A stretch of 64,000 bases of DNA from an uncultured Acetatifactor sp. GTDB lineage: Bacteria > Bacillota > Clostridia > Lachnospirales > Lachnospiraceae. The position numbers and the translations under genes were made by a program. Of this stretch, positions 17,291 through 26,224 are shown piece after piece; the stretch's first letter is position 1; each line of letters begins with the position of its first letter. The stretch spans positions 62,001 to 126,000 of the forward strand of contig CAKSAM010000002.1 of NCBI GenBank assembly GCA_934436245.1, written 5' to 3'. Below the pieces are notes generated by a model. That model saw only the letters and a list, made by a program, of their open reading frames with translations, ran no database searches and was not told the origin of the DNA.

Positions 17291-17725
17291 ATGTACTATT
17301 GCAAAAATTGCGGCGAACCCTACATGACAGATGAAGCTGTTATGTGTATAAAATGTGGTGTAGCCAAGGGGCAGGGAAGCAATTATTGTCATAATTGTGG
17401 TAAACCTCTGGCACCGGATGCGGCAGTATGTTTGAACTGTGGCGTGGCTAATAAGCAGGCTCCGGCAGCAGATGCGAAATCCAGACTGGCAGCAGGGCTT
17501 CTGGGTGTTTTCCTTGGAGGGTTCGGTGTACATAACTTTTACCTGGGATATACCAATAAGGCAGTGACCCAGCTGGTTCTCACGATTGTAGGGATTCTTT
17601 TGTGTTGTGTTGGCATCGGTGCTCTCATCGTAATGGGCGTTGGAATCTGGGGACTGGTAGAAGCTATTATGATCCTGACCGGCAATATCAACACCGACGG
17701 CAAAGGGAATCCATTAACAGATTAA
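17291..17725 (+). CDS. TM2-domain protein with double zinc ribbon
   Basis: The 144-aa protein begins with two short zinc ribbons (YYCKNCGEPY...CIKCGVA, then NYCHNCGKPL...CLNCGVA) and continues with a TM2 domain: GLLGVFLGGFGVHNFYLGY plus a second hydrophobic segment. TM2 proteins are small membrane proteins of unknown biochemical role. GAGGGAGGATAGATAG precedes the ATG. It leads a small operon with the DUF4190 and second DUF2752 genes. Confidence 0.88.
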   Translation: MYYCKNCGEPYMTDEAVMCIKCGVAKGQGSNYCHNCGKPLAPDAAVCLNCGVANKQAPAADAKSRLAAGLLGVFLGGFGVHNFYLGYTNKAVTQLVLTIVGILLCCVGIGALIVMGVGIWGLVEAIMILTGNINTDGKGNPLTD

Positions 17726-17760
17726 ATCAGCAGGCCTTGAAAAGGCGGAAAGAGGAGAAC

Positions 17761-18222
17761 ATGGACGGACAGAATTTTGAAAATGAAAACATTGTTACAG
17801 TAGATACTACAGCAACAGAGGTAACTCCGGCAGCAGAACCTGTACAGGATACACCGGTAACAGAACAGCCTGTCAGCAATAATTATCAGGACTATACGGC
17901 AAATGTACAGCAGCAGATGACATCAATACCTCCGTATCAGCCACAGCAGCCGCAGAATACGGAGACGAATGTGTTGGCAGTTGTCAGCCTGGTACTGGGT
18001 ATTCTTTCTATTGTTCTCGGATGTTGTACCGGATGGATTGGTGCTTTGTTTGGTATCGGTGGAATTATTTGTGCTGTATTTGCTGACAAGCAGGGGAAGA
18101 CCGGACTGGCAAAGGGTGGGCTGATCTGCTCCATCATTGGTATCATACTGGGGATTATAGTTACAATCATGGCTGCAGTTTTTTCTGTAGCATTTATGAG
18201 TGAATTTGCAAACTATTATTAA
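17761..18222 (+). CDS. DUF4190 membrane protein
   Basis: From the ATG at 17761, set by AAAGAGGAGAAC, the product has 153 aa. The first 75 are acidic and Gln/Pro-rich (YQPQQPQ), probably disordered. The rest is a DUF4190 domain with two glycine-rich hydrophobic hairpins (LGILSIVLGCCTGWIGALF; IIGIILGIIV) around a KQGKTGLAKGG turn. Function is unknown. Its 3' end overlaps the next start by 23 nt. Confidence 0.8.
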   Translation: MDGQNFENENIVTVDTTATEVTPAAEPVQDTPVTEQPVSNNYQDYTANVQQQMTSIPPYQPQQPQNTETNVLAVVSLVLGILSIVLGCCTGWIGALFGIGGIICAVFADKQGKTGLAKGGLICSIIGIILGIIVTIMAAVFSVAFMSEFANYY

Positions 18223-18634
18223 AAAACAGCGGAGTCTGGAAGATCAGCTTTATATTACAGGATGGATATTTCTGTTGGCCGGAAGCGTTGGAATATTTAT
18301 TTACCTTCACAGGATCGTTCCGGAGATTAAGGGATATACTTGTGTGATTTATCGGCTGTTCGGCATTTATTGTCCCGGCTGTGGGGGAACAAGAGCGGTG
18401 AATGCAATCCTTACAGGACATTTTCTGCAGGCACTATGGTATCATCCGCTGGTTCCTTATACTCTTGTTATTTTTGGAGGTTTTATGCTGAGTCAGACGC
18501 TTGCCAGGTTACATATTGGCAGGATCAGAGGCTGGCGCTTCCATGAATGGCATCTGTATGGGGCGGTAGTGATCATAATTGTGAACTTCATCCTGAAGAA
18601 TATATTGCTTCTCGGATTTCATGTTGCACTTTAA
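18200..18634 (+). CDS. DUF2752 membrane protein, second copy
   Basis: The 144-aa protein has three membrane segments and the intact DUF2752 motif IYCPGCGGTRAVNA around residues 57-70, followed by WYHPLVPY. The start is GTG at 18200, inside the DUF4190 gene, which implies translational coupling. It resembles the gene at 15438 in motif and layout but the two are well diverged. Confidence 0.8.
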   Translation: MNLQTIIKKQRSLEDQLYITGWIFLLAGSVGIFIYLHRIVPEIKGYTCVIYRLFGIYCPGCGGTRAVNAILTGHFLQALWYHPLVPYTLVIFGGFMLSQTLARLHIGRIRGWRFHEWHLYGAVVIIIVNFILKNILLLGFHVAL

Positions 18635-18638
18635 CTTG

Positions 18639-18758
18639 ATGTTGTCAGCTGTTCTGAATGCATTCCTGTTTGTCTGCCGGAGCAAGGGGCTGGTTTATGC
18701 CTGCCAGGATCAGGAGAAGAAAGTTACTCTGATCGGTCAGATCAAAGTCTTAAAATAA
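18639..18758 (+). other. possible 39-codon orphan frame or gene tail
   Basis: An open frame from an ATG at 18639 ends in CQDQEKKVTLIGQIKVLK. It has no clear ribosome binding site and follows the DUF2752 stop by 4 bp. It may be the tail of a deleted gene. I would not count it as a gene without homology. Confidence 0.2.
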
Positions 18759-18776
18759 TAAAATGATATAAGTTAT

Positions 18777-18811
18777 AAAAATCCCCGATGCATAACGCAT
18801 CGGGGATTTTA
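18777..18811. terminator. bidirectional terminator between convergent genes
   Basis: ATCCCCGATGC (18781-18791) pairs with GCATCGGGGAT (18797-18807), flanked by A-run and T-run, so it can work from both sides. It separates the + strand DUF2752 operon from the - strand lipoprotein. Confidence 0.85.
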
Positions 18812-18816
18812 TGCGA

Positions 18817-19314
18817 TTACTCTGTGACAGAAGAGGTATCAGCCGTTTCCTCAACAGTGGATAGATTCACATCTTCAGGCTGTTCTCCATGTAAGAAGGT
18901 GATAATTATCTGGATACGCTTATAAGCTCTCGCATAATTCTCTTTGGCATAATCGGCAGTGAGCTGATTATAACCACCATTGCTGTAAGCCTCATGATAA
19001 CTTTCTACCGCAGTAGTCATATAGGAACTGGCTTCATCGGCTAAAGATTCCAGATAGTCAAATTCAGTGGGAAAATCCAAGGCGGCAAAATCCTTGAAGG
19101 AAGCATCCAGTTGATCCAGATATCCCAGAAGTTCTTCCGTTGCATTGTCTGATTGAGCATCTACATTATTGATTTCAGTATCAATATCCGAAATTTCAGT
19201 GCAAAATGCATCTATTTCCTCTTTAAACTGAGTCAGCTGAGGATTCTTTCCACAGGCGGTCAGGGTCAGGGCGGTCAGGATTCCGGCCGTAATAGCAAGT
19301 AATTTTTTCTTCAA
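18817..19314 (-). CDS. putative lipoprotein
   Basis: The N-terminus is a type II signal peptide: KKKLLAITAGILTALTLTAC with lipobox LTAC, so the mature protein starts at that cysteine and is lipid-anchored. The rest, about 145 aa, is acidic and helical with regular heptad-like spacing (FKEEIDAFCTEISDIDTEI), ending in a Glu/Thr/Ser-rich tail. I chose the TTG at 19314 because GGAGG lies eight bases upstream; the ATG at 19323 directly abuts GGAGG. Function is unknown. Confidence 0.75.
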   Translation of the reverse strand: MKKKLLAITAGILTALTLTACGKNPQLTQFKEEIDAFCTEISDIDTEINNVDAQSDNATEELLGYLDQLDASFKDFAALDFPTEFDYLESLADEASSYMTTAVESYHEAYSNGGYNQLTADYAKENYARAYKRIQIIITFLHGEQPEDVNLSTVEETADTSSVTE

Positions 19315-19460
19315 AGTAATCATCCTCCAAATCAATTGATCCACATAGAATTTATCATATTATGCGGCTTTGCGCAACCTATAATGTTAAAACCTCCCCT
19401 TTACGAATAAAAGTACCTTGTGGTATGATTAAAAGAATCAGGAAACAGGAAAAGAGAACA

Positions 19461-21980
19461 ATGACAAGAGAAGAATTTATTAAATTAAGCAAAGATCATA
19501 TCATATACCTTGACGGTGCGACAGGCTCCAATCTGGTAAAGGCAGGAATGCCTTCCGGGGTATGCCCGGAACAGTGGATCCTGGAACACCGGGAGGTAAT
19601 GCTGCAATTACAAAAAGAATATGTACAGGCAGGTACCAATATTCTGTATGCGCCTACATTTACAGCAAACCGCATCAAGCTGGCGGAATATCATCTGGAA
19701 AAAAATATGTCCGCCATGATCCATGAGCTTGTGGCAATTTCGAAGGAAGCTGCAGCAAGTACTCCCGGACATCCGGTGTATGTGGCAGGCGATATTACCA
19801 TGACAGGCGAGCAGCTGAAGCCCATGGGAAAAATGGAACTGGAAGAGCTTATCAGTATTTATAAAGAGCAGATTCTCTGCCTGGTGGATGCTGGTGCGGA
19901 TTTGCTGGTGGTAGAGACCATGATGAGTCTGGCAGAAACCAGAGCAGCTTTGATCGCTGCAAAAGAAGTGTGCGATCTGCCGGTGATCGCCACTCTTACT
20001 TTTGAGGCAGATGGAAGAACGTTGTTTGGTACTGACGCCATGACTGCGGCTGTTGTATTGGAAAGCCTGGGTGCCAGTGCCATAGGAGCCAATTGCTCCA
20101 CCGGTCCTGCCCAGATGGAAAGTATTATTCGGGATATGGTATCACATACTAGAATCCCTGTGATCGCAAAGCCCAATGCAGGTCTTCCGTTCCTGGATGA
20201 GAACGGCAACACCTGCTATAACATGGAGGCGGAAGAATTCACGGAGGAGATGGAAGTGCTGGTGGACGTGGGTGCCACAATTTTAGGCGGCTGCTGTGGT
20301 ACGACACCGGAGTACATACGGCAGATCCATGGGCGCTTTGGCACAGAAGCAAAGATTACGTCAGCCAGAAGACCGGAGGGAATCCGGTATCTGACATCGG
20401 AGCGTCTTACTCTCAGCTTCGGATTAAATGATGGCTTTTTCGTGGTGGGAGAGCGAATCAATCCCACCGGTAAAAAAGCACTTCAGGCACAGTTACGGGA
20501 AGGCAGCTTTGAAAAGGTAATACAGTTTGCTGAAGAACAGGAAGCCTGTGGTGCAAAGGTGCTGGATATCAATATGGGAATGAGCGGTATTGACGAAAAA
20601 GCCAGTATGCTCCAGGCACTGGAGGAAGTCAGCGGAGTGACAAATCTCCCACTCTCCCTGGACTCCAGCTATGTGGAAGTCCTGGAAGCGGCACTTCGTC
20701 ATTATCCGGGACGGGCGCTGGTCAATTCCGTCTCTCTGGAGACGGAAAAATTCGAGAAGCTGCTTCCCATTGTAGCTAAATATGGTGCAATGTTCATCCT
20801 GCTTCCCCTGTCGGATGCGGGACTGCCCAAAGACATTGAAGAAAAGAAGGAAATCATTCATAAGATTTACGAAAGAGCGGCATCTCTGGGACTACACAAG
20901 GAAGATATTGTAGTGGATGGTCTGGTAGCAACCGTGGGTGCTAATCCCAAAGCTGCGCTTGAGACACTGGAGACTATCCGCTATTGCAAGGCAAACGGAT
21001 TTGCCACGATCTGTGGATTGTCCAATATTTCTTTTGCTATGCCGGAAAGAGGATTTGTCAATACAGCATTTTTGACCCTGGCAATTCAGGCAGGGCTTAC
21101 CATGGCTATTGCCAATCCCTCCCAGGAACTTCTTATGAGCTGTGCACTGGCTGCGGATCTGCTGCTGGATAAAGAAGATGCGGCTCTGCGGTACATTGAA
21201 TATGCCGGAGGCGTAAAGGAACGGAGAGAAGAAAAGGAAGCGGAACTGGCGAAGAAACTGGCGCTTGTGGAAAGTCAGGGAACTTCATTCCAGACCCCGG
21301 GCGGAACCGTCAGCGATCCGAAGGAACCTGCTGTAGAAAGCAGCAGGCAGACCAGCGAAATGCAGGATAAACTGAAAACTGCTGTTTTAAAAGGAAACCG
21401 CAACGGGATCGTAAAGATCACGAATGAAGCATTGGAAAGCGGAGAAAAACCAGCAGAATTATTAAATCAGGTATTACTTCCTGCCATTAATCAGGTGGGT
21501 GAATATTTCGACAAAGGAAAATATTTTCTGCCACAGCTGATTGCCAGTGCGGAGGCTATGAAAAATTCCATTGAAGTGTTGGAACCATTATTACAGACGG
21601 ATAGTAGTGGAGAGGAAATGCCTGTCGTTGTCATTGCTACTGTGGAAGGTGATATTCATGATATTGGCAAAAATCTGGTGGCACTGATGCTTAAAAATCA
21701 CGGATTTCATGTGATTGATCTGGGAAAGGACGTTCCACAGGCAAAAATTCTGGAGACCGCCAAGGAGCATCATGCAGAATTTATAGCGCTTTCTGCGTTG
21801 ATGACGACTACCATGCAGAGAATGCGGGAAATCGTAGCTGCTGCCAGGGAAGAAGGGATTACTGCCAAAATCATTATCGGAGGCGCTGTGATTACTCAGG
21901 ATTATGCAGACGAGATTGGAGCGGATGGATATTCCAAGGATGCGGCAGATGCCGTAAAACTGGCCAAAAGCTTAATGTAA
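19461..21980 (+). CDS. metH: cobalamin-dependent methionine synthase lacking the reactivation domain
   Basis: The 839-aa enzyme would move a methyl group from methyl-THF through cobalamin to homocysteine. Domains in order: homocysteine-binding barrel (residues 1-300) with zinc cysteines in GANCSTGP and GGCCGTTPE; pterin-binding barrel from about 320 (VVGERINPTGKK); B12 cap and B12 domain from about 630 with DIHDIGKN, where the histidine is the cobalt ligand. It ends there; E. coli MetH (about 1230 aa) adds an AdoMet reactivation domain. Start at 19461 after GGAAAAGAGAAC; the frame extends to 19362 without family match. No SAM riboswitch was seen. Confidence 0.9.
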   Translation: MTREEFIKLSKDHIIYLDGATGSNLVKAGMPSGVCPEQWILEHREVMLQLQKEYVQAGTNILYAPTFTANRIKLAEYHLEKNMSAMIHELVAISKEAAASTPGHPVYVAGDITMTGEQLKPMGKMELEELISIYKEQILCLVDAGADLLVVETMMSLAETRAALIAAKEVCDLPVIATLTFEADGRTLFGTDAMTAAVVLESLGASAIGANCSTGPAQMESIIRDMVSHTRIPVIAKPNAGLPFLDENGNTCYNMEAEEFTEEMEVLVDVGATILGGCCGTTPEYIRQIHGRFGTEAKITSARRPEGIRYLTSERLTLSFGLNDGFFVVGERINPTGKKALQAQLREGSFEKVIQFAEEQEACGAKVLDINMGMSGIDEKASMLQALEEVSGVTNLPLSLDSSYVEVLEAALRHYPGRALVNSVSLETEKFEKLLPIVAKYGAMFILLPLSDAGLPKDIEEKKEIIHKIYERAASLGLHKEDIVVDGLVATVGANPKAALETLETIRYCKANGFATICGLSNISFAMPERGFVNTAFLTLAIQAGLTMAIANPSQELLMSCALAADLLLDKEDAALRYIEYAGGVKERREEKEAELAKKLALVESQGTSFQTPGGTVSDPKEPAVESSRQTSEMQDKLKTAVLKGNRNGIVKITNEALESGEKPAELLNQVLLPAINQVGEYFDKGKYFLPQLIASAEAMKNSIEVLEPLLQTDSSGEEMPVVVIATVEGDIHDIGKNLVALMLKNHGFHVIDLGKDVPQAKILETAKEHHAEFIALSALMTTTMQRMREIVAAAREEGITAKIIIGGAVITQDYADEIGADGYSKDAADAVKLAKSLM

Positions 21981-22067
21981 GGGAACTCGGAAAGTGCGTT
22001 TTACAACAAGGTTCTGAATGACTGTTATAAATATTTAACAGGGAGTATAAATAAAGGAGAGACGAAG

Positions 22068-23684
22068 ATGATTGGAGCAGATGCAATGATTAAGTGTCTG
22101 GAAGAAGAAGGGGTAAGCACTGTTTTCGGATATCCCGGAGTTGCCATATGTCCTTTTTTCAACAGTATTCTGGATTCCGATATTAAGACAGTATTGATCC
22201 GCACGGAGCAGAATGCAGCTCATGCAGCCAGTGGTGTGGCCAGGATGACCGGCAGACCCGGGGTCTGTGCCGTGACCTCCGGCCCGGGGGCTACGAACGT
22301 GATCACAGGTATAGCAACAGCTTTTGCGGATAGCATTCCTTTGGTCTGCATCACGGGACAGGTGAACAGCGGACTTTTAGGAAGTGATGTATTTCAGGAA
22401 GCAGATATCACCGGTGCTGTGGAATCTTTTGTAAAATACAGCTATCTTATTAAAAATGTCAATGATATTCCCAGAGTTTTTAAAGAGGCGTTTTATATTG
22501 CGAATACCGGAAGAAAAGGTCCTGTTCTGATTGATATTCCCATTGATATCCAGAATGCCACCATTAAAAATTTCCACTATCCGGAAGAGGTTAATCTTCG
22601 CACTTATAAGCCTACTGTCAAGGGGCATGCTGTACAGATCAAAAAAGTCATCAAAGAGCTGGAAAAGGCAAAACGGCCCATTATCTGTGCCGGTGGTGGG
22701 GTCCTGCTCAGTGAAGCCGAAGAAGAATTACGCAGCTTTGCAGAAGAACATGGTATCCCCGTGGTATCCACTATGATGGGAATCGGTGTGATGCCCACCG
22801 AACATCCCCTGTATTACGGAATGGTAGGCAATAACGGCAAAGTCTATGCTAACCGTGCCATGAACGAATCGGATCTGCTGATCATGGTAGGTGCCAGAGT
22901 GGCGGATCGTGCGGTCAGCCAGCCGGATCTGATTACCCGCAACAAGATTCTGGTACATATTGATGTGGATCCTGCGGAAATCGGTAAAAATGCCGGCCCC
23001 TCCATTCCTCTGGTGGGCGATGCCAAGCATATCTTCCAGGATTTCCAGAAAGAAGAATTCAGTTGCAGCTATGATGAATGGATTCAGACATTAAATGAAT
23101 ATCGTTCCACTATGGAGACGAAGCGAACCCCCAATCCCGATTATGTGGACCCTGCAGCGTTTATAACCAGACTTTCCGAAAAAATGCAGGAAGATGGCAT
23201 CTACGTAGCCGATGTTGGACAGAATCAGATCTGGTCCTGCGGCTATCATATTGTAAAAAAAGGTAAGTTTTTGACCTCCGGTGGTATGGGAACCATGGGC
23301 TATTCCATTCCGGCAGCAATGGGAGCCAAGACAGCTGCCATGGATAAGCAGGTCGTTGCCGTGTGCGGTGACGGTTCGTTCCAGATGTCCATGATGGAAT
23401 TAGCCACCATAAGACAGCACAATATCCCGGTGAAGATTATTGTGCTGAAGAACAATTATCTGGGAATGGTCCGTGAATATCAGCATTATACCTATAAAGA
23501 CCATTACTCTGTCGTTGACTTATCAGGAAGCCCGGATCTGGACAAGCTGTCGGCGGCTTATGATATCCCATATCTTCGTCTGGAAACGATGGAACATGTA
23601 GATGAAATACTGGATGCTTTTCTGGCAGAAGATAAGACCATGTTACTGGAATGCCTGATCGATCCCATGGATCTGGTAAAATAA
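22068..23684 (+). CDS. ilvB: acetolactate synthase, catalytic subunit
   Basis: ThDP enzyme that makes acetolactate or acetohydroxybutyrate, the first common step of branched-chain amino acid synthesis. The N-terminal part has TEQNAAHAASG with the catalytic glutamate and TSGPGATN; the C-terminal ThDP/Mg site is CGDGSFQMSMMELATI followed by NNYLGMVREYQ. At 538 aa it is slightly short of the usual 550-570. AAAGGAGAGACG precedes the ATG. Two regulatory-subunit genes and ilvC follow. I found no T-box in the 87-bp leader. Confidence 0.93.
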   Translation: MIGADAMIKCLEEEGVSTVFGYPGVAICPFFNSILDSDIKTVLIRTEQNAAHAASGVARMTGRPGVCAVTSGPGATNVITGIATAFADSIPLVCITGQVNSGLLGSDVFQEADITGAVESFVKYSYLIKNVNDIPRVFKEAFYIANTGRKGPVLIDIPIDIQNATIKNFHYPEEVNLRTYKPTVKGHAVQIKKVIKELEKAKRPIICAGGGVLLSEAEEELRSFAEEHGIPVVSTMMGIGVMPTEHPLYYGMVGNNGKVYANRAMNESDLLIMVGARVADRAVSQPDLITRNKILVHIDVDPAEIGKNAGPSIPLVGDAKHIFQDFQKEEFSCSYDEWIQTLNEYRSTMETKRTPNPDYVDPAAFITRLSEKMQEDGIYVADVGQNQIWSCGYHIVKKGKFLTSGGMGTMGYSIPAAMGAKTAAMDKQVVAVCGDGSFQMSMMELATIRQHNIPVKIIVLKNNYLGMVREYQHYTYKDHYSVVDLSGSPDLDKLSAAYDIPYLRLETMEHVDEILDAFLAEDKTMLLECLIDPMDLVK

Positions 23685-23704
23685 CGGAAGGGAGCCCTGG
23701 TTAG

Positions 23705-24193
23705 ATGAAAAGAATATATTCTGTATTGGTAGAGAACCGTTCCGGTGTCCTGTGCAAGGTAGCCGGATTGTTCTCCAGAAGATGTTTTAATATTGACAGT
23801 CTTGCCGTAGGAGAGACAGATGATCATGCGGTCTCCTGTATGACCATCGTAAGCTCCGGGGATGAACGGACTCTGGAACAGATTGAAAAGCAGCTGAATA
23901 AGAAGCTGGATGTCATCAAAGTAAAGACGTTATCCCAGGAACAATGTTATACCCGGGAATTAATGTTATTAAAAGTTAAATATAACAAGAATAATCGTAG
24001 GGATATCATAGAAATCTGTGACATTATGAAAACAGAGATCGTGGATATGTCAAAACACTTTATGATGCTGCAGATTTGCGATGCTCCGGAGAAAATTGAT
24101 ACTCTGATCAAGATGCTGCAGACCATCAGTATCGTGGAAGTCGCACGAACAGGAACCCTGGCATTAGCAAAATGTACGGAGAATGATGATTAA
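23705..24193 (+). CDS. ilvN: acetolactate synthase small subunit, first copy (diverged)
   Basis: The 162-aa protein has an N-terminal ACT domain (SVLVENRSGVLCKVAGLFSRR) and a C-terminal IlvN-type domain, so it should bind the IlvB dimer and valine. It differs from the second copy at motif positions, for example SRRCFNIDSLAVGE against SRRGYNIESITAGV, and its C-terminal half is less typical. It follows ilvB by 20 bp and shares its transcript. Confidence 0.85.
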   Translation: MKRIYSVLVENRSGVLCKVAGLFSRRCFNIDSLAVGETDDHAVSCMTIVSSGDERTLEQIEKQLNKKLDVIKVKTLSQEQCYTRELMLLKVKYNKNNRRDIIEICDIMKTEIVDMSKHFMMLQICDAPEKIDTLIKMLQTISIVEVARTGTLALAKCTENDD

Positions 24194-24224
24194 AATACAT
24201 CAATCATAATGTTAAATTCACTAA

Positions 24225-24253
24225 TTGACATTCTACAGGCATCTTGCTATATT
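24225..24253 (+). promoter_or_regulatory. promoter before the second ilvN
   Basis: A consensus TTGACA (24225-24230), a 17-bp spacer and TATATT (24248-24253) lie between the two small-subunit genes. The second ilvN and ilvC can therefore be transcribed without ilvB. Confidence 0.75.
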
Positions 24254-24324
24254 AAGAATACAGTTGCTGCACCGGTAACGGATAGCCGCAGCTGCAGGAA
24301 TACGAAAGGTATGGTAAAGCATTC

Positions 24325-24843
24325 ATGCAGAAGAGAGTATTTCAGCTGTTGGTTGACAACACATCAGGCGTACTGAGCCGTATTTCCGGATTGTTTTCCA
24401 GACGTGGTTACAATATCGAAAGCATCACGGCAGGTGTAACGGCCGATCCCCGTTTTACCAGAATTACCATTGTGACGTCGGGCGATGATGACATTTTGGA
24501 ACAGATCGAGAAGCAGGTAGGAAAGCTTGTGGATGTACGGGATATTAAAGAACTTGATCCCGATGACAGTGTGTACCGTGAACTGGTACTGGTCAAGGTC
24601 AAGGTAGATCCTGGGAAACGCCTGGAGATTCGTCAGGGAGTAGAGTTCCTTGCCAATAATTTCCGTGCGAAGATCATTGATGTGGGTGCGGAAAATCTGA
24701 TCGTGGAATTCACTGGTAATCACAGCAAGGTAAATGCACTGATCCAGCGTTTTACGGAAGAGTATGAGGTACTGGAACTTGCCAGAACGGGTATCACAGG
24801 TCTGGGCAGAGGCATTGAGAACGTTACCTACATAGAGGACTGA
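24325..24843 (+). CDS. ilvN: acetolactate synthase small subunit, second copy
   Basis: The 172-aa protein is a typical IlvN/IlvH: ACT domain LLVDNTSGVLSRISGLFSRR, TIVTSGDDDILEQI, and a C-terminal domain ending ELARTGITGLGRG. It would supply feedback inhibition by valine to IlvB. It has its own promoter upstream and precedes ilvC by 98 bp. Which of the two copies pairs with the IlvB here cannot be told from sequence. Confidence 0.9.
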   Translation: MQKRVFQLLVDNTSGVLSRISGLFSRRGYNIESITAGVTADPRFTRITIVTSGDDDILEQIEKQVGKLVDVRDIKELDPDDSVYRELVLVKVKVDPGKRLEIRQGVEFLANNFRAKIIDVGAENLIVEFTGNHSKVNALIQRFTEEYEVLELARTGITGLGRGIENVTYIED

Positions 24844-24911
24844 TCATTCATAAAAGTAAGGTCTCATAATTTATTTTTGTTAGCTCTAGGGAAGATCCCT
24901 ATCAGTTATAA

Positions 24912-25961
<1,050 letters not shown>

Positions 25962-25989
25962 TCGATCGAAAAAATCCAATGCTATGACA

Positions 25990-26033
25990 AAAAGGCTGTG
26001 CGAAAACGTAAAAGTTTTGGCACAGCCTTTTTT
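25990..26033 (+). terminator. terminator after ilvC
   Basis: AAAGGCTGTGC (25991-26001) pairs with GCACAGCCTTT (26020-26030), with inner pairs extending it, followed by TTT. A second candidate, GCCTC-TGC-GAGGC-TTTTT, lies at 26141-26158, before the ABC transporter. Confidence 0.85.
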
Positions 26034-26224
26034 GGCAAAAAAGAAGTTATTTCTGACCGAAAACAACAAAAATAAACTGGAAAATACATATTAATTACGA
26101 TAAAATAAACGTAACTATTCAGAAGCCCATTCGTAAAATCGCCTCTGCGAGGCTTTTTGAATAACATGTTTGATACAAGCATTTGCAGAAATAAGTTTGT
26201 GTCATTGGAAAGGCATTGAGTAAA

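Noticed and set aside
19345..19460. SAM or cobalamin riboswitch before metH
   Set aside because: The 116-bp gap lacks the conserved helices of either class.
21981..22067. T-box or other riboswitch before ilvB
   Set aside because: Only 87 bp are available and no T-box motif or terminator/antiterminator pair is visible.
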